Assembly: GCA_036378675.1 (NCBI GenBank)
Contig: DASUWA010000033.1
Span: 1-64,000 of the forward strand
Direction of reading: 5' to 3'
Source: Acidimicrobiales bacterium
GTDB lineage: Bacteria > Actinomycetota > Acidimicrobiia > Acidimicrobiales > Palsa-688
DNA length: 64,000 bases
The notes beneath the pieces are model-generated. The model saw only the letters and a list, made by a program, of their open reading frames with translations, was not told where the DNA came from and did not search any database. How positions within the stretch are numbered: position 1 is the stretch's first letter; each line of letters begins with the position of its first letter. Made by a program: the position numbers and the translations under genes. This document shows, in pieces, positions 43,289 to 52,413 of this stretch.

Positions 43289-45661
43289 TCAGACGCCAAA
43301 GCACTCCAGCACCGCCAGGAAATCGTCGCCGTCGAGATCGAATGCCGAATCGGTCCGCGCACTGACTCCTGCAAGGACTGCGGCGACCCGAGCAGGCGGG
43401 AGCACCGCGCCGGTTGAATCGCGCAACACCGAACCTGCCGGAAGTTCGACTCGCACCCGAATCGGCCCTGTCACGAGCTTCTCTATCTCCTCCGCCGGGA
43501 CTGGCCGGCTGAAGAGATAACCCTGAACCTGGTCGCAACCCTGCTCTGACAGGAACTCGAGTTGGCCGACCGTTTCCACGCCTTCGGCCACCACCTTCAA
43601 GCCGAGGCTGTGGGCCAAGGCGATGACGGAACCCACTATCGGCGCTGCTCCAGTCTCGTTGTCGATCCGATGGACGAAGGAGGGATCGATCTTGATGGCG
43701 TCGACGGGCATCTCGGCTAAGTAGGTCAGCGCGCTGTAGCCGGTTCCGAAGTCGTCTATCGAGCAGCGGACACCCATCGAGCGCAGTTCGGCAAGGCTCG
43801 ACGACGTCTCTTGCATGTGCTCCACGAGAACGCTTTCGGTTACCTCCAACTCAAGAAGTGTCGGATCGAGCCCGGTTCGTTCGAGAACCTTGGCAACGAC
43901 TTGCACGACCGATTGGCGAACGAACTGCCGTGGCGACACATTGACGGCCACTGACAATCCTGACAGTCCTTGTTCCTGCCAGGACTTCGCCTGCAGGCAG
44001 GCCGTCTCCAGCACCCACTCCCCCAGCGTGGCGATGAGGCTGGTCTCCTCTGCCAGAGGGATGAAAGCCGAAGGCGGAATGAACCCAAGGCGTGGGTGCT
44101 CCCACCGGGCGAGTGCCTCGACGCCGGTTATCTGGCCGGTGGCGGCGGAGAGCTTCGGCTGGTAGTGGACGGTGAGCCGTCCTTGTTCGAGGGCGCCTCG
44201 GAGATTGGTCTCCAGAGCGAATCGCAGCTCCGCCTTGGCGCTCATGGCGGCGTTGTAGATCGAGTAGGTGTTTCGCCCTGCCGCCTTCGCTTGGTACATG
44301 GCGGTGTCCGCGTGTTTGAAGAGAGTCTCTGAATCCTCCCCGTCGTCGGGATACACCGCGACACCGATGCTGGTCTGCACGGGGAGCAGCTTCCCGCTGA
44401 CGTTGATCGGCTCCGAGAAGGCGGCGAGGACCCGTTCGGCGAGGTTCGCTCCAGCCTCTTTCCCCTCCACTTCGGGAAACAGGATCGTGAACTCGTCTCC
44501 TCCCATCCGGGCGAGGGTGTCCTTGGGCCGGAGCCGAGACTGCAGCCGCTTGACGACCGCCTGTAGGAGTTGATTGCCGACCGCGTGGCCGAGGCTGTCG
44601 TTCACACTCTTGAACCGATCGAGATCCAGGAACATGACGGCGACGGAACGTCCGTTGCGCCGGGCGTCGACGATGGCCGCGTCCAAGCGATCGTTGAAAA
44701 GGACCCGATTGCACACGCCGGTCAGGGGATCGTGCTGAGCCCGGTACTCGGCGGCGGATCGTGCGAACACCTGATAGAGCAGGTACATGACCGCAAGCGC
44801 CGGCAGCAAGGTGAACCCGGCGGTGAGCACCGGACGGCTGAAAGGAATGTGGAACGCCACCTTCACCGCGATGACAACAGGCGCGACCAGGACGCTGAAT
44901 ATCACGAGGACCACCTGTGCCCATCCGGGGCGGGTCGAACGGAGGGTGGCTGGGTCAAGAGCGCGTCGCTGCGAGTTGTGCAAGATGGCGCAGCTCCACA
45001 GGCACGTGCCCCACAGGATCGCTGCGTTCAGGGGGACAGGAAATGAGTGTGCGCCCATAAACAAGAGCGCCGTCGCGGTGGTGCGCGCGGCTAACAGGCA
45101 CATGAAGCCTCCGATCAGATACCGGTAGGCAACGGGATGGCGATCCGTCAGGGAGACGACGCTGGCTCCGAGCCAGAGCATCATGACCCCCAGTGCCGGA
45201 ACCGCCATGGGCAGCAGCTCACGCCCCGGGTCCCACCCCATCGACGGAACGACCACAAGTGAAAGCAGCGGGAAGCCGGCCGTGGCGGTGGCAACGGCCG
45301 CCCCGATAAGCGCTTCTCCCCAATGGCCGGGCACCCGCTGGTTGATGATCAGGACGAGCCCTGCGATGGTGATCAGCTCTCCGACGCTCGTGACCACGAG
45401 CGGGACACGGCCCTCCATCGACAACGCACCGGGTTCGAGTCCGGCTATTGCGGCGCCGATGAGATTGACCGCAAGACCGACGGTGACGACCCCCCATGAC
45501 ACGGTCCAGCCACGCCAATGCGACCTTCCGTTGGAACGTAGCCCGTAAACCGCGGCGCCTATCGCAAGGATCCCCACGACCACAGCCGTCAACGCGGGTG
45601 CGGTCGCGGTAGTCACTCGTATGAGCGCCGCGATCGCCGCTATTACCAGAACTGCCTTCAC
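43289..45661 (-). CDS. Membrane GGDEF-EAL protein (c-di-GMP cyclase/phosphodiesterase)
   Basis: The product is 790 aa from GTG 45661. Residues 1-320 are about nine hydrophobic helices (a MASE-like sensor region). The GGDEF domain (about 335-500) keeps the catalytic MGGDEF and the DPLTGVCNR, DLDRFK start. The EAL domain (about 515-760) keeps EALARW, DDFGTGYSALTYL and KIDPSFV, so both activities look intact. A short tail of about 40 residues follows. It should set c-di-GMP levels near the surface-protein genes. It is alone on its strand between the sipW operon and the sortase gene. Confidence 0.92.
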   Translation of the reverse strand: MKAVLVIAAIAALIRVTTATAPALTAVVVGILAIGAAVYGLRSNGRSHWRGWTVSWGVVTVGLAVNLIGAAIAGLEPGALSMEGRVPLVVTSVGELITIAGLVLIINQRVPGHWGEALIGAAVATATAGFPLLSLVVVPSMGWDPGRELLPMAVPALGVMMLWLGASVVSLTDRHPVAYRYLIGGFMCLLAARTTATALLFMGAHSFPVPLNAAILWGTCLWSCAILHNSQRRALDPATLRSTRPGWAQVVLVIFSVLVAPVVIAVKVAFHIPFSRPVLTAGFTLLPALAVMYLLYQVFARSAAEYRAQHDPLTGVCNRVLFNDRLDAAIVDARRNGRSVAVMFLDLDRFKSVNDSLGHAVGNQLLQAVVKRLQSRLRPKDTLARMGGDEFTILFPEVEGKEAGANLAERVLAAFSEPINVSGKLLPVQTSIGVAVYPDDGEDSETLFKHADTAMYQAKAAGRNTYSIYNAAMSAKAELRFALETNLRGALEQGRLTVHYQPKLSAATGQITGVEALARWEHPRLGFIPPSAFIPLAEETSLIATLGEWVLETACLQAKSWQEQGLSGLSVAVNVSPRQFVRQSVVQVVAKVLERTGLDPTLLELEVTESVLVEHMQETSSSLAELRSMGVRCSIDDFGTGYSALTYLAEMPVDAIKIDPSFVHRIDNETGAAPIVGSVIALAHSLGLKVVAEGVETVGQLEFLSEQGCDQVQGYLFSRPVPAEEIEKLVTGPIRVRVELPAGSVLRDSTGAVLPPARVAAVLAGVSARTDSAFDLDGDDFLAVLECFGV

Positions 45662-45992
45662 GCCCTTGCCCCTTATCAGTTACTGACCCGCCGAAACGGT
45701 GAACGAGAGCCTCGCGTCCCGGACCCACGTCGCCATCAACGGACGGCCAATACCTCCGCAGTTTCGCGGAGGCCCGAATTCGATAGCCGAGCGCCTTCGG
45801 GGTCGGCGCGCAGCCCACACGACGCCATCCGACTCGGACATTTGCATACAACCTCCACGGATCCGAAAGGACAAGCAGGGACGATGCAGAAAGTCGACCC
45901 CTGTTGAGGCCCCATTGATCGATCCGTGAGGTTGACCGCACAACATCGGTAACCGCTATCGAGTTCTTTAGTCGAAGGGGCAGTGGGGCAGC
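45662..45992. other. Intergenic region between divergent GGDEF-EAL and sortase genes
   Basis: This 331-base gap must hold both promoters. A hairpin CCTCCGC-(6)-GCGGAGG lies at 45753-45772. A short frame on the minus strand is open but does not look like protein. I found no tRNA, attachment site or clear riboswitch. The sortase start GTG 45993 is preceded by AAGGGGCAGTGGGGCAGC. Confidence 0.45.
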
Positions 45993-47120
45993 GTGGGGCA
46001 GGGCAGGCGCCGCCACCGATGGGTGGAGGCGGCAGTCAGTTTGGTTGTGATGACGGCGGGCTTGGCGTTGCTGGCGAATGTCTGGCTCTACCGTGAGCAC
46101 AGCGAGCGCGCCGCTTCGCGGCTGGTTGCTCGATTCGTCGGCTCCTCGGCGTCGCTCCAGAACCCGTCTTCGAAACTGGCGTCCCCAGCGCCGGCAGCGT
46201 CCGGAAACACTGCTCAACCGCTTTCCTGCGAGGGACCCGCACCTTCCTCGCGACCACTTGAGGGACAGGCGTCGATGCTCGTGGAGATACCTTCGCTCGG
46301 AGAGACGGCACCGGTGCTTCCCGGGACCAACGAGTCGGTGCTGTCGCAGGCGATTGGACATCTGGACTCCTCCGCGTGGCCCGACCAGGGCGGCACCGAC
46401 GTACTCGAAGCCCACGACGTGACCTTCCTCCGATCGATCGGGGATTTGAAGGATGGTCAGCAGGTCGATCTGGTCGGACGCTGCAAGACCTGGATCTACC
46501 AGGTCTCGACTCACTTCATCGCTCGCGAGGGCGAACCGATAATCGCCTCCGCCCCGTCGAGCGTTGTCCTGGTGACCTGCTGGCCGACCGATGCGCTCTA
46601 CTACACCAATCAGCGTTATGTGGTCGAAGCTGCCCTGGTGTCCAGCGTTGCCACTTCGCCGGTGCTCCTCGCTTCGACTTCGGCCGCGCCGCAGGTGCAG
46701 CCGGCGCTACCCGACGAACTGAAGGGAGCCAGTTTGAACGCCACCAAGGTCGGCATCCCCCTCGGCCGGCTCGAGTTCAAAGGAAGCTTCAGCCCTGGCT
46801 GGCTCAAGTCGCCCCGGCCCCTGCAAGCCTCTGACGCAGCAACCAACCTCCTCGAGGCCGCGGTCGTTGCAACTCGGGCCCACAATGACGCTTGGCTTCA
46901 GGTGATCGCCCCGAACCTCCCACCTTCTGAGCTGCAAACACTTGGTGTTCCGCTGAAGTGGACCGCTCCGGTGAACGTCGTCCTCTTCGGCGAGGGAACT
47001 CAGGTCACCGGAGCGAGCATGACGGCTTCGGTCAACATCGCAGGACGCGACGCCACGATGACTCTGACCACAACGGTCGGTCCTACTGGAATGGTCATCT
47101 CGGCGTTCACGCTGTCCTGA
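45993..47120 (+). CDS. Sortase-family transpeptidase with C-terminal extension
   Basis: The product is 375 aa from GTG. An N-terminal helix (WVEAAVSLVVMTAGLALLANV) anchors it. The sortase barrel spans about residues 92-225 with His141 in VLEAHDVTFLR, catalytic Cys196 in VVLVTCWPTD, and Arg208 in TNQRYVVEA, all three of the triad. A further 150 residues follow with a proline/serine-rich linker and a beta-rich domain unlike any sortase part I know. It should join surface proteins to the wall. The adjacent gene on the other strand encodes a surface protein with a C-terminal sorting-type tail; another with LPITG lies at 52725. Confidence 0.85.
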   Translation: MGQGRRRHRWVEAAVSLVVMTAGLALLANVWLYREHSERAASRLVARFVGSSASLQNPSSKLASPAPAASGNTAQPLSCEGPAPSSRPLEGQASMLVEIPSLGETAPVLPGTNESVLSQAIGHLDSSAWPDQGGTDVLEAHDVTFLRSIGDLKDGQQVDLVGRCKTWIYQVSTHFIAREGEPIIASAPSSVVLVTCWPTDALYYTNQRYVVEAALVSSVATSPVLLASTSAAPQVQPALPDELKGASLNATKVGIPLGRLEFKGSFSPGWLKSPRPLQASDAATNLLEAAVVATRAHNDAWLQVIAPNLPPSELQTLGVPLKWTAPVNVVLFGEGTQVTGASMTASVNIAGRDATMTLTTTVGPTGMVISAFTLS

Positions 47121-47131
47121 CCGGCCGGAGC

Positions 47132-48634
47132 CTAGCGAGCCCGGACCTTTCTTCTACGGATCCCCAGGAACAACCCAGAGCCTCCGGCGATTAGCAGCGC
47201 CGCGCCGAGGATCTCCTCCCCGAGGAACGGCTTGCCGGTGTGGATGCTCGTCGCACCCAGGATGGCCTTTGACTGCGAGCCCGCTGGATCGGAGGTGTGG
47301 TTTGACCCCGACGGGATCGGTCCCCCACCGGGATTGTTTGATCCGGGCGTCTTGGAGCCAGGGCCACCGCTGCCAACGCCAGCGACGGGAGGGTTCGCGC
47401 CTGGCGTTCCGGAGCTGCTGGCCGGCGGCTGAGTGGCGGTGAACTGAACGCAGGATGACTGCGCGCTGAGGTTCTGGCCGTCGCCGCTGTAGACCGCGCG
47501 GTAGCTGTCCGGGCCAGGAGAGGGCGGGGTCAACGACGAGCCTGGAACGTTTCCCGAGCCGACCACCACCGTCTCGGTGGACACGGCGGGCCCGCCGCAG
47601 TTGCCGCCCGAATAGAGCGTGTAGGTAACTGTGCCAGACGCCTGGGGTGACGCGCCCGGAAGGATCGACCCGACCGGAGCGGCCGACTCTGCCTGCACCG
47701 AGGTGAGCCTGACGCCGCCGGGACCTTGTAACGACGCGGTGATCGACGGCACGAAGAAAAGGCTGTTCTCGTTGACGGACCGGTCCTGGCTCCCCAAGGA
47801 TCCCCCGTCCAAGGAGATCAGGAACATGTGGAACGGCGCGCCATTTATCGAGCTGGACGAGTTACCTGCTCCCCAGTCCGCGGCGGAGGCCAGGTGGGCG
47901 CCCCACGCGATGACGATGTCGTTGCTCGACCCGCCTCCGGTGAGGGAGAACGACACGTTCACGATCACAACACAGCCTCCCCCAAATGGTGTCGCGGTGC
48001 CGAGGCTCATGCCGGTGATCCTGGAGTTGGCCGGGCCGTACAGCTTGATGGCACCGGGCAGCTGCGTTCCCGAGAACGTTCCGGTTGCATTGCATGACGG
48101 TGACTCGGCACCGGCCATGCCCGCTGGCACGACCAGCGATGATGCCGGTTGGCTCGTGACGCAGTCCGACGCCGCCATTTGTCCCGACGCAACCACGTCG
48201 CCGCAGGGGTCGCTCTGGTTGGCGTGGAATGCGGAAGGCGAGTTGGAGGTGCTCTCGGTGCTGTCGAACGAGCCCAGGTAGTCGAAGGCGTGCTTGCCCT
48301 GGTCGGTAACCCGGTAACCGAACTGCAGGGTGTGCGGCCCTCCGGAAAGGCCGGCGATCACCGTTCTATAAGGGACGAGTTCCCCTTCCTGCCAGTGGGC
48401 CTTGGAGGAGTTCAGGTCACCGGTGACCCAGTTGGCACCCGCGCACGGCTCGAGCGTGGGCGCTGCTCCCGCTGCGCCCTCTCCGCCGTTCTGGCACTGC
48501 TGGAGGTTGGCCCCGGCAGGCGGTTGTCCTGCCAATGCCGATGAGGCAATCGGGAGGGACAAAGCTGCGGACGTCGCAGTCACGAGTCCCACCCGCAGCG
48601 ACCAGCGCCTCGCACATCCGATGGTTATCGACAT
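47132..48634 (-). CDS. Large surface protein with sortase-type C terminus
   Basis: The product is 500 aa from ATG 48634 after AAAGGGG. Residues 1-37 are a signal peptide. Several Cys pairs and Gly/Ser-rich beta segments follow, including a likely Ig-like unit (TYTLYSGGNCGGPAVSTETVV to DSYRAVYSGDGQN), then a Gly/Pro/Ser linker. The C terminus has HTG in a context SIHTGKPFLGEEILGAALL, then a hydrophobic stretch and RRRKVRAR, the layout of a sorting signal with an unusual recognition motif. It faces, and is convergent with, the sortase gene, 11 bases apart. Confidence 0.75.
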   Translation of the reverse strand: MSITIGCARRWSLRVGLVTATSAALSLPIASSALAGQPPAGANLQQCQNGGEGAAGAAPTLEPCAGANWVTGDLNSSKAHWQEGELVPYRTVIAGLSGGPHTLQFGYRVTDQGKHAFDYLGSFDSTESTSNSPSAFHANQSDPCGDVVASGQMAASDCVTSQPASSLVVPAGMAGAESPSCNATGTFSGTQLPGAIKLYGPANSRITGMSLGTATPFGGGCVVIVNVSFSLTGGGSSNDIVIAWGAHLASAADWGAGNSSSSINGAPFHMFLISLDGGSLGSQDRSVNENSLFFVPSITASLQGPGGVRLTSVQAESAAPVGSILPGASPQASGTVTYTLYSGGNCGGPAVSTETVVVGSGNVPGSSLTPPSPGPDSYRAVYSGDGQNLSAQSSCVQFTATQPPASSSGTPGANPPVAGVGSGGPGSKTPGSNNPGGGPIPSGSNHTSDPAGSQSKAILGATSIHTGKPFLGEEILGAALLIAGGSGLFLGIRRRKVRAR

Positions 48635-48766
48635 CGTTCTGAGCCCCTTTCAACGACAGACCGATTGGTGGCCACGGGGACGCCCGCGGCACCGCTAAAA
48701 CCGGGGAATCGGCACGCCGGGCGGAAACTGAATAGCCCCGGACGGACGTTGATGCGCTGTTGATAA

Positions 48767-48800
48767 CCCGGTGATCCGGCTTGATGGCCCGGTGATCCGG
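48767..48800. promoter_or_regulatory. Direct repeat CCCGGTGATCCGG, 21-bp period, between divergent genes
   Basis: The 13-bp CCCGGTGATCCGG occurs at 48767-48779 and 48788-48800, start-to-start 21 bp, that is two helical turns. It lies between the start of the surface-protein gene (48634) and pilB (48820), 20 bases upstream of pilB. This geometry suits a dimeric regulator binding on one face of DNA. Which regulator is unknown. Confidence 0.55.
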
Positions 48801-48819
48801 GTCAACGATCATTTCTCCT

Positions 48820-50547
48820 ATGACATCGGCGGTCTTGGTCAGCAGAACTGGCAAACCCATCCGTCCCGCGGACGACGAGCAGTTGGGACTGCTACTCGTT
48901 CAGGCCGGTTTGCTGGACGAGCAGGCGCTCGAGCGGGCGCTCGCGGCCGGAGCCGAGCGGGAGCTCAACCTGGCGAAGGTGCTTCTCGAGGACGGGTTGG
49001 TCCAAGAATCCGAACTCGTGTCGACCCTCGCGTCGCATCTGGGTCTCGACTACGTGGACCTGTCCGACTATCCGGTTGATGCGGCCGCCGCACGGCTCAT
49101 AAGTACTGCCATGGCCAAGCGTTACCTCGCCCTTCCAATCGAATGGTACGAGGGCCGGCTAGTCGTGGCGATGGTCGACCCGTCGAACGTCTTCGCACTG
49201 GACGACATCCGCACCGTCACCGAGGCGGACATCCGGCTGGCAGTGGCCACCGAGACTTCGGTGCTGCAGGCCATAGCGAGATATCACCGCGTCGATGACG
49301 ACGCTGAGAGCATCTCGGAGGAGGCAGCCAGCAGCTTTGAGGCCGAAATGGATCTGTCGGTTGTCCGACAGGTCACCGAAGAGTCCCCGATCGTCAGGCT
49401 GGTCAACATGATCATCACGCAAGCGATCGCAGACCGGGCTTCCGACATCCACATCGAGCCGGCCGAGGACGACGTGAGGATCCGCTATCGGGTCGATGGC
49501 GTCCTGCGCGAAGTGATGCGTCCCCCCAAGAGAATCCAGTCCGGAATCGTCAGCCGGCTCAAGGTGATGGCGGACATCAACATCGCGGAACGGCGAGTTC
49601 CTCAGGACGGGCGGATCACCACGAACATCGACGGACGTCACGTCGATCTCCGGGTGGCGACCCTGCCAACCGTCCACGGCGAGAAGGTGGTCATGCGGGT
49701 GCTCGACAAGTCGATCGCGGTCCTGCAGCTTGCCGACCTCGGGTTCCTTCCTGAGAACATGTTGCGTTACGAGGAGTCCTACCGCAAGCCGTACGGGACG
49801 ATCCTCGTCACCGGTCCTACCGGATCGGGCAAGTCGACCACGCTGTACGCGACCCTGAACATCCTGGCGGAAACCGCCAAGAACGTGATCACGGTCGAGG
49901 ACCCAGTTGAGTACCAGCTGCCGGGGATCAACCAGGTCCAGGTGAACCCTGCAGCCGGTCTCACGTTTGCCGCTGCGCTGCGCAGCATTCTCCGCTCCGA
50001 CCCTGACATTCTCTTGGTCGGAGAGATCCGCGACCGCGAGACGGCCGTCATCGCCGTGGAGGCTGCCCTCACCGGGCACCTGGTCCTGTCCACGCTCCAC
50101 ACCAACGACGCCGCGTCAACACCGAGCCGGCTCATCGAGATGGGCGTAGAACCGTTCCTCGTGGGGAACGCGATCGACTGCGTCGTCGCTCAGCGCCTCG
50201 CCCGCAAGCTCTGCACCAAGTGCAAGCAGCCGTACACGCCGGAACGCTCGGAGTTGAGCACAGTCGGCTGGGACTTCGAGCGCAACGGGCTTGACACCAA
50301 GACGACCCTCTTCAGGCCGGCCGGCTGCGGCGCCTGCGGCGGAAGCGGCTACTACGGCCGTTTCGCCATTCACGAGGTCATGCAGGTGACCGAAGAGATC
50401 GAGCGGCTGATAGTCGAGCGCGGACACACCGACGAGTTACGCAAGCTCGCTACGTCGCAGGGGATGCTTCCGCTACGCCAATCCGGGCTGGCGGCCGTAG
50501 CTGCGGGGATGACCTCGGTCGAGGAAGTCCTCCGAGTCGTCGCTTAG
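48820..50547 (+). CDS. pilB: PilB/GspE-type secretion or pilus ATPase (MshEN domain)
   Basis: The product is 575 aa. Residues 20-140 are an MshEN-type N-terminal domain with two motif copies, QLGLLLVQAGLLDEQALERAL (shown in part) and KVLLEDGLVQESELVSTLA; the Arg that binds c-di-GMP in model proteins is Gln or Asn here. The ATPase core has Walker A GPTGSGKSTT, Asp box and Walker B DILLVGEIRD, His box TLHTNDAAS, and the tetra-Cys zinc site LCTKCKQ with CGACGGSG. It is a hexameric cytoplasmic motor for type IV pilus extension or type II secretion. No pilC, pilT or pilin gene is in the window. Confidence 0.9.
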   Translation: MTSAVLVSRTGKPIRPADDEQLGLLLVQAGLLDEQALERALAAGAERELNLAKVLLEDGLVQESELVSTLASHLGLDYVDLSDYPVDAAAARLISTAMAKRYLALPIEWYEGRLVVAMVDPSNVFALDDIRTVTEADIRLAVATETSVLQAIARYHRVDDDAESISEEAASSFEAEMDLSVVRQVTEESPIVRLVNMIITQAIADRASDIHIEPAEDDVRIRYRVDGVLREVMRPPKRIQSGIVSRLKVMADINIAERRVPQDGRITTNIDGRHVDLRVATLPTVHGEKVVMRVLDKSIAVLQLADLGFLPENMLRYEESYRKPYGTILVTGPTGSGKSTTLYATLNILAETAKNVITVEDPVEYQLPGINQVQVNPAAGLTFAAALRSILRSDPDILLVGEIRDRETAVIAVEAALTGHLVLSTLHTNDAASTPSRLIEMGVEPFLVGNAIDCVVAQRLARKLCTKCKQPYTPERSELSTVGWDFERNGLDTKTTLFRPAGCGACGGSGYYGRFAIHEVMQVTEEIERLIVERGHTDELRKLATSQGMLPLRQSGLAAVAAGMTSVEEVLRVVA

Positions 50548-50572
50548 AACCGCTCTTTTCGTTCCGCTGTAC

Positions 50573-50836
50573 TTAGCGGACGCGGAACTTGTACCACTTG
50601 CCCCGCGACTTCGCAGGCAGGGCAGGTTCTTGCTCACCGAATTCCTTGGGCTCCCGAACTGCGGTTCGGCGGTCGCGCAGCCTTAGCTCGATCATCCGCT
50701 CGCGCTTTGCTACGGAAAGCATGCCGACCCTCGACATCCAGTGAAGGCGTCGCAGTTCGGCGTCTTCCTCCTTGGTCATCCCCTGATGGAGCGACGCAGT
50801 CTCGTCGACCTGCAACGAGGTCCGGATTTCGTCCAC
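50573..50836 (-). CDS. Small charged protein, 87 aa
   Basis: I start it at GTG 50836, six bases after GAAAGG, giving VDEIRTSLQVDETASLHQG. The product is basic and rich in Arg/Lys/Glu (TKEEDAELRRLHWMSRVG, then SVAKRERMIELRLRDRR, ending GKWYKFRVR). No membrane segment or known domain is visible. It converges with pilB, 26 bases apart, and sits just downstream of the GGDEF gene on its strand. Confidence 0.6.
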   Translation of the reverse strand: MDEIRTSLQVDETASLHQGMTKEEDAELRRLHWMSRVGMLSVAKRERMIELRLRDRRTAVREPKEFGEQEPALPAKSRGKWYKFRVR

Positions 50837-50928
50837 ATTGATCCTTTCGGCACCAGATGTGACCGCCCTGAGTGGCGCTACCCGTTGAACATCGGATTGG
50901 TGACGAAACAAGAAACCTCGCTCCGCTA

Positions 50929-52413
50929 CTACTTCTTGGCGGAGCCGCCCTGCCCTGAGGCGGCCGGCGACGGAGAGGTAGCGGGGGAAGCGGACTGCGC
51001 GGATTTTGCGGTCCCGTGTCCGTTGCCGTGCCCGTTCCCGGAGCCGCTGTTGGGCGGCTTGCCCTGGTTGGTTGACGGTGGACCGCCGGCGGTGGTTGGC
51101 GGCGATGTAGGCGGTGTTGTGATGGTCGCGGGGGCCGTGCTCGTCGCAGGCCCCGTCGACGGAGGAGTTGCCGGCGCGCCTGCGGGCGGGGGAGTGGAAG
51201 GACCGGTAACGAGCCGGTTGCTCGAGCCGCTCGCCGGCACGGGGCCGGTCGCGGGCAAGGTCTTCTGGTTGGACGCCACTGGCGTAAGGGTCGTTGCTGA
51301 CGGGTTGGGTTGCATCGTCAGGCTTACCGTCGGCGCGTAACTCGGCGGAAGACTCTTGCCTGGCGCCGGCTTTACGACGCTCGCCAAGAAGAACAGTCCG
51401 ACAACAGCAGCGCTACCGAACGCAAGCGGCAGCAGAGGCTTGCGTCGGCGACGCTCAGACGCTGGAGCCGCTGGGACCGACGCTGAGAGCGCGGCTGGGC
51501 TCGCAAGCTCAAATGCGGACCGGCGCTCGTAGTAACCCTCGTCGCGCCTCGACTGGTAGAGCCGGCCGTCGGCGAGCCCCAACAGGGAATCGAGATCTTC
51601 CGCTTCGAGGGGGAAGGTCGCAGCACCCCAGGAGAAGTCGGGAGCGTTGAAGCTCTCGGCTCTCGCCATCACCTTGGCGGCAGCCTCGCGGGACGCCCCG
51701 GGCAAGAGCAACACGAACTCGTCTCCGCCGACGCGGAAGAGACGGTCGGTGTCGCGCATGGCCGCGCCGAGCGACGCGGCGAAACCGGCGAGTGCTTTGT
51801 CGCCCGCGGCGTGCCCCTGGGTGTCGTTGATCTCCTTCAAACCCTTCAGGTCGATCACCGCGACCGACACCAATTCGCGCTTGTCAGAGGCCTCGCGCAG
51901 GATGCTCTGACCGGTGTCCTCCAGCGCTCGTCGGTTCCCGACGCCGGTAAGCGTGTCGGTCATGGCAGCGTCGGCGAGGGCTGCTGTGGCCGCTTCGGTC
52001 GCGACCGCGGTCACCAGGTCGAGAGCCCTCTGGAATCTGTCGTTCAGCTCGGGGAGGCGGGAGATGCCCTCATCGCTGAACAGCTCGCGCAGGGAGGCGA
52101 GCCGTCGCAGAAGGATTGCCACGGTTGGGTTGGCCCGCGCCCAGGCTTGTGAGGCCCGGCGGAGCCTGCTCTCCTCGCCGGCGACGATGTGCTGGCGGAG
52201 AGCCTCGAGGAGCTCGAACGCTTCCCTCGAAGGCCAACGCGCGTCGTCTCCCCCCTTACGGCAGCGGGCCTCCCAGCTCCGGACCGGCTCGCTGGCCGCT
52301 GGAACCGGGGAGAGCTCGTTTCCGATGCCGGTGGCAGGCGCGCGGCCTTCACCCACGATCATCGCTCCGGCCTCGTCATTTTCTGCCCCTTCGCACTGCC
52401 ACCCCTGCCCCAA
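50929..52413 (-). CDS. Diguanylate cyclase with an outside Pro-rich tail
   Basis: The product is up to 494 aa from TTG 52413 (AAGG upstream); ATG 52362 is the alternative. A helical N-terminal region (about 45-165) precedes a GGDEF domain with TDTLTGVGNRRAL, DLKGLKEINDTQGH and RVGGDEFVLLLPG intact, so it should make c-di-GMP. One membrane helix (LPLAFGSAAVVGLFFLASVV, about 328-350) follows. A 145-residue Pro/Thr/Ser/Gly tail then lies outside, including LPATG and two GNGHG copies. The order GGDEF inside, then tail outside, is unusual. The function of the tail is unknown. Confidence 0.82.
   Translation of the reverse strand: MGQGWQCEGAENDEAGAMIVGEGRAPATGIGNELSPVPAASEPVRSWEARCRKGGDDARWPSREAFELLEALRQHIVAGEESRLRRASQAWARANPTVAILLRRLASLRELFSDEGISRLPELNDRFQRALDLVTAVATEAATAALADAAMTDTLTGVGNRRALEDTGQSILREASDKRELVSVAVIDLKGLKEINDTQGHAAGDKALAGFAASLGAAMRDTDRLFRVGGDEFVLLLPGASREAAAKVMARAESFNAPDFSWGAATFPLEAEDLDSLLGLADGRLYQSRRDEGYYERRSAFELASPAALSASVPAAPASERRRRKPLLPLAFGSAAVVGLFFLASVVKPAPGKSLPPSYAPTVSLTMQPNPSATTLTPVASNQKTLPATGPVPASGSSNRLVTGPSTPPPAGAPATPPSTGPATSTAPATITTPPTSPPTTAGGPPSTNQGKPPNSGSGNGHGNGHGTAKSAQSASPATSPSPAASGQGGSAKK

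Noticed and set aside
45219-46514. Minus-strand frame (431 aa) spanning the GGDEF-EAL 3'-distal part, the intergenic gap and the sortase start.
   Set aside because: It crosses two well-supported genes and has no family signature, so it is a chance frame.
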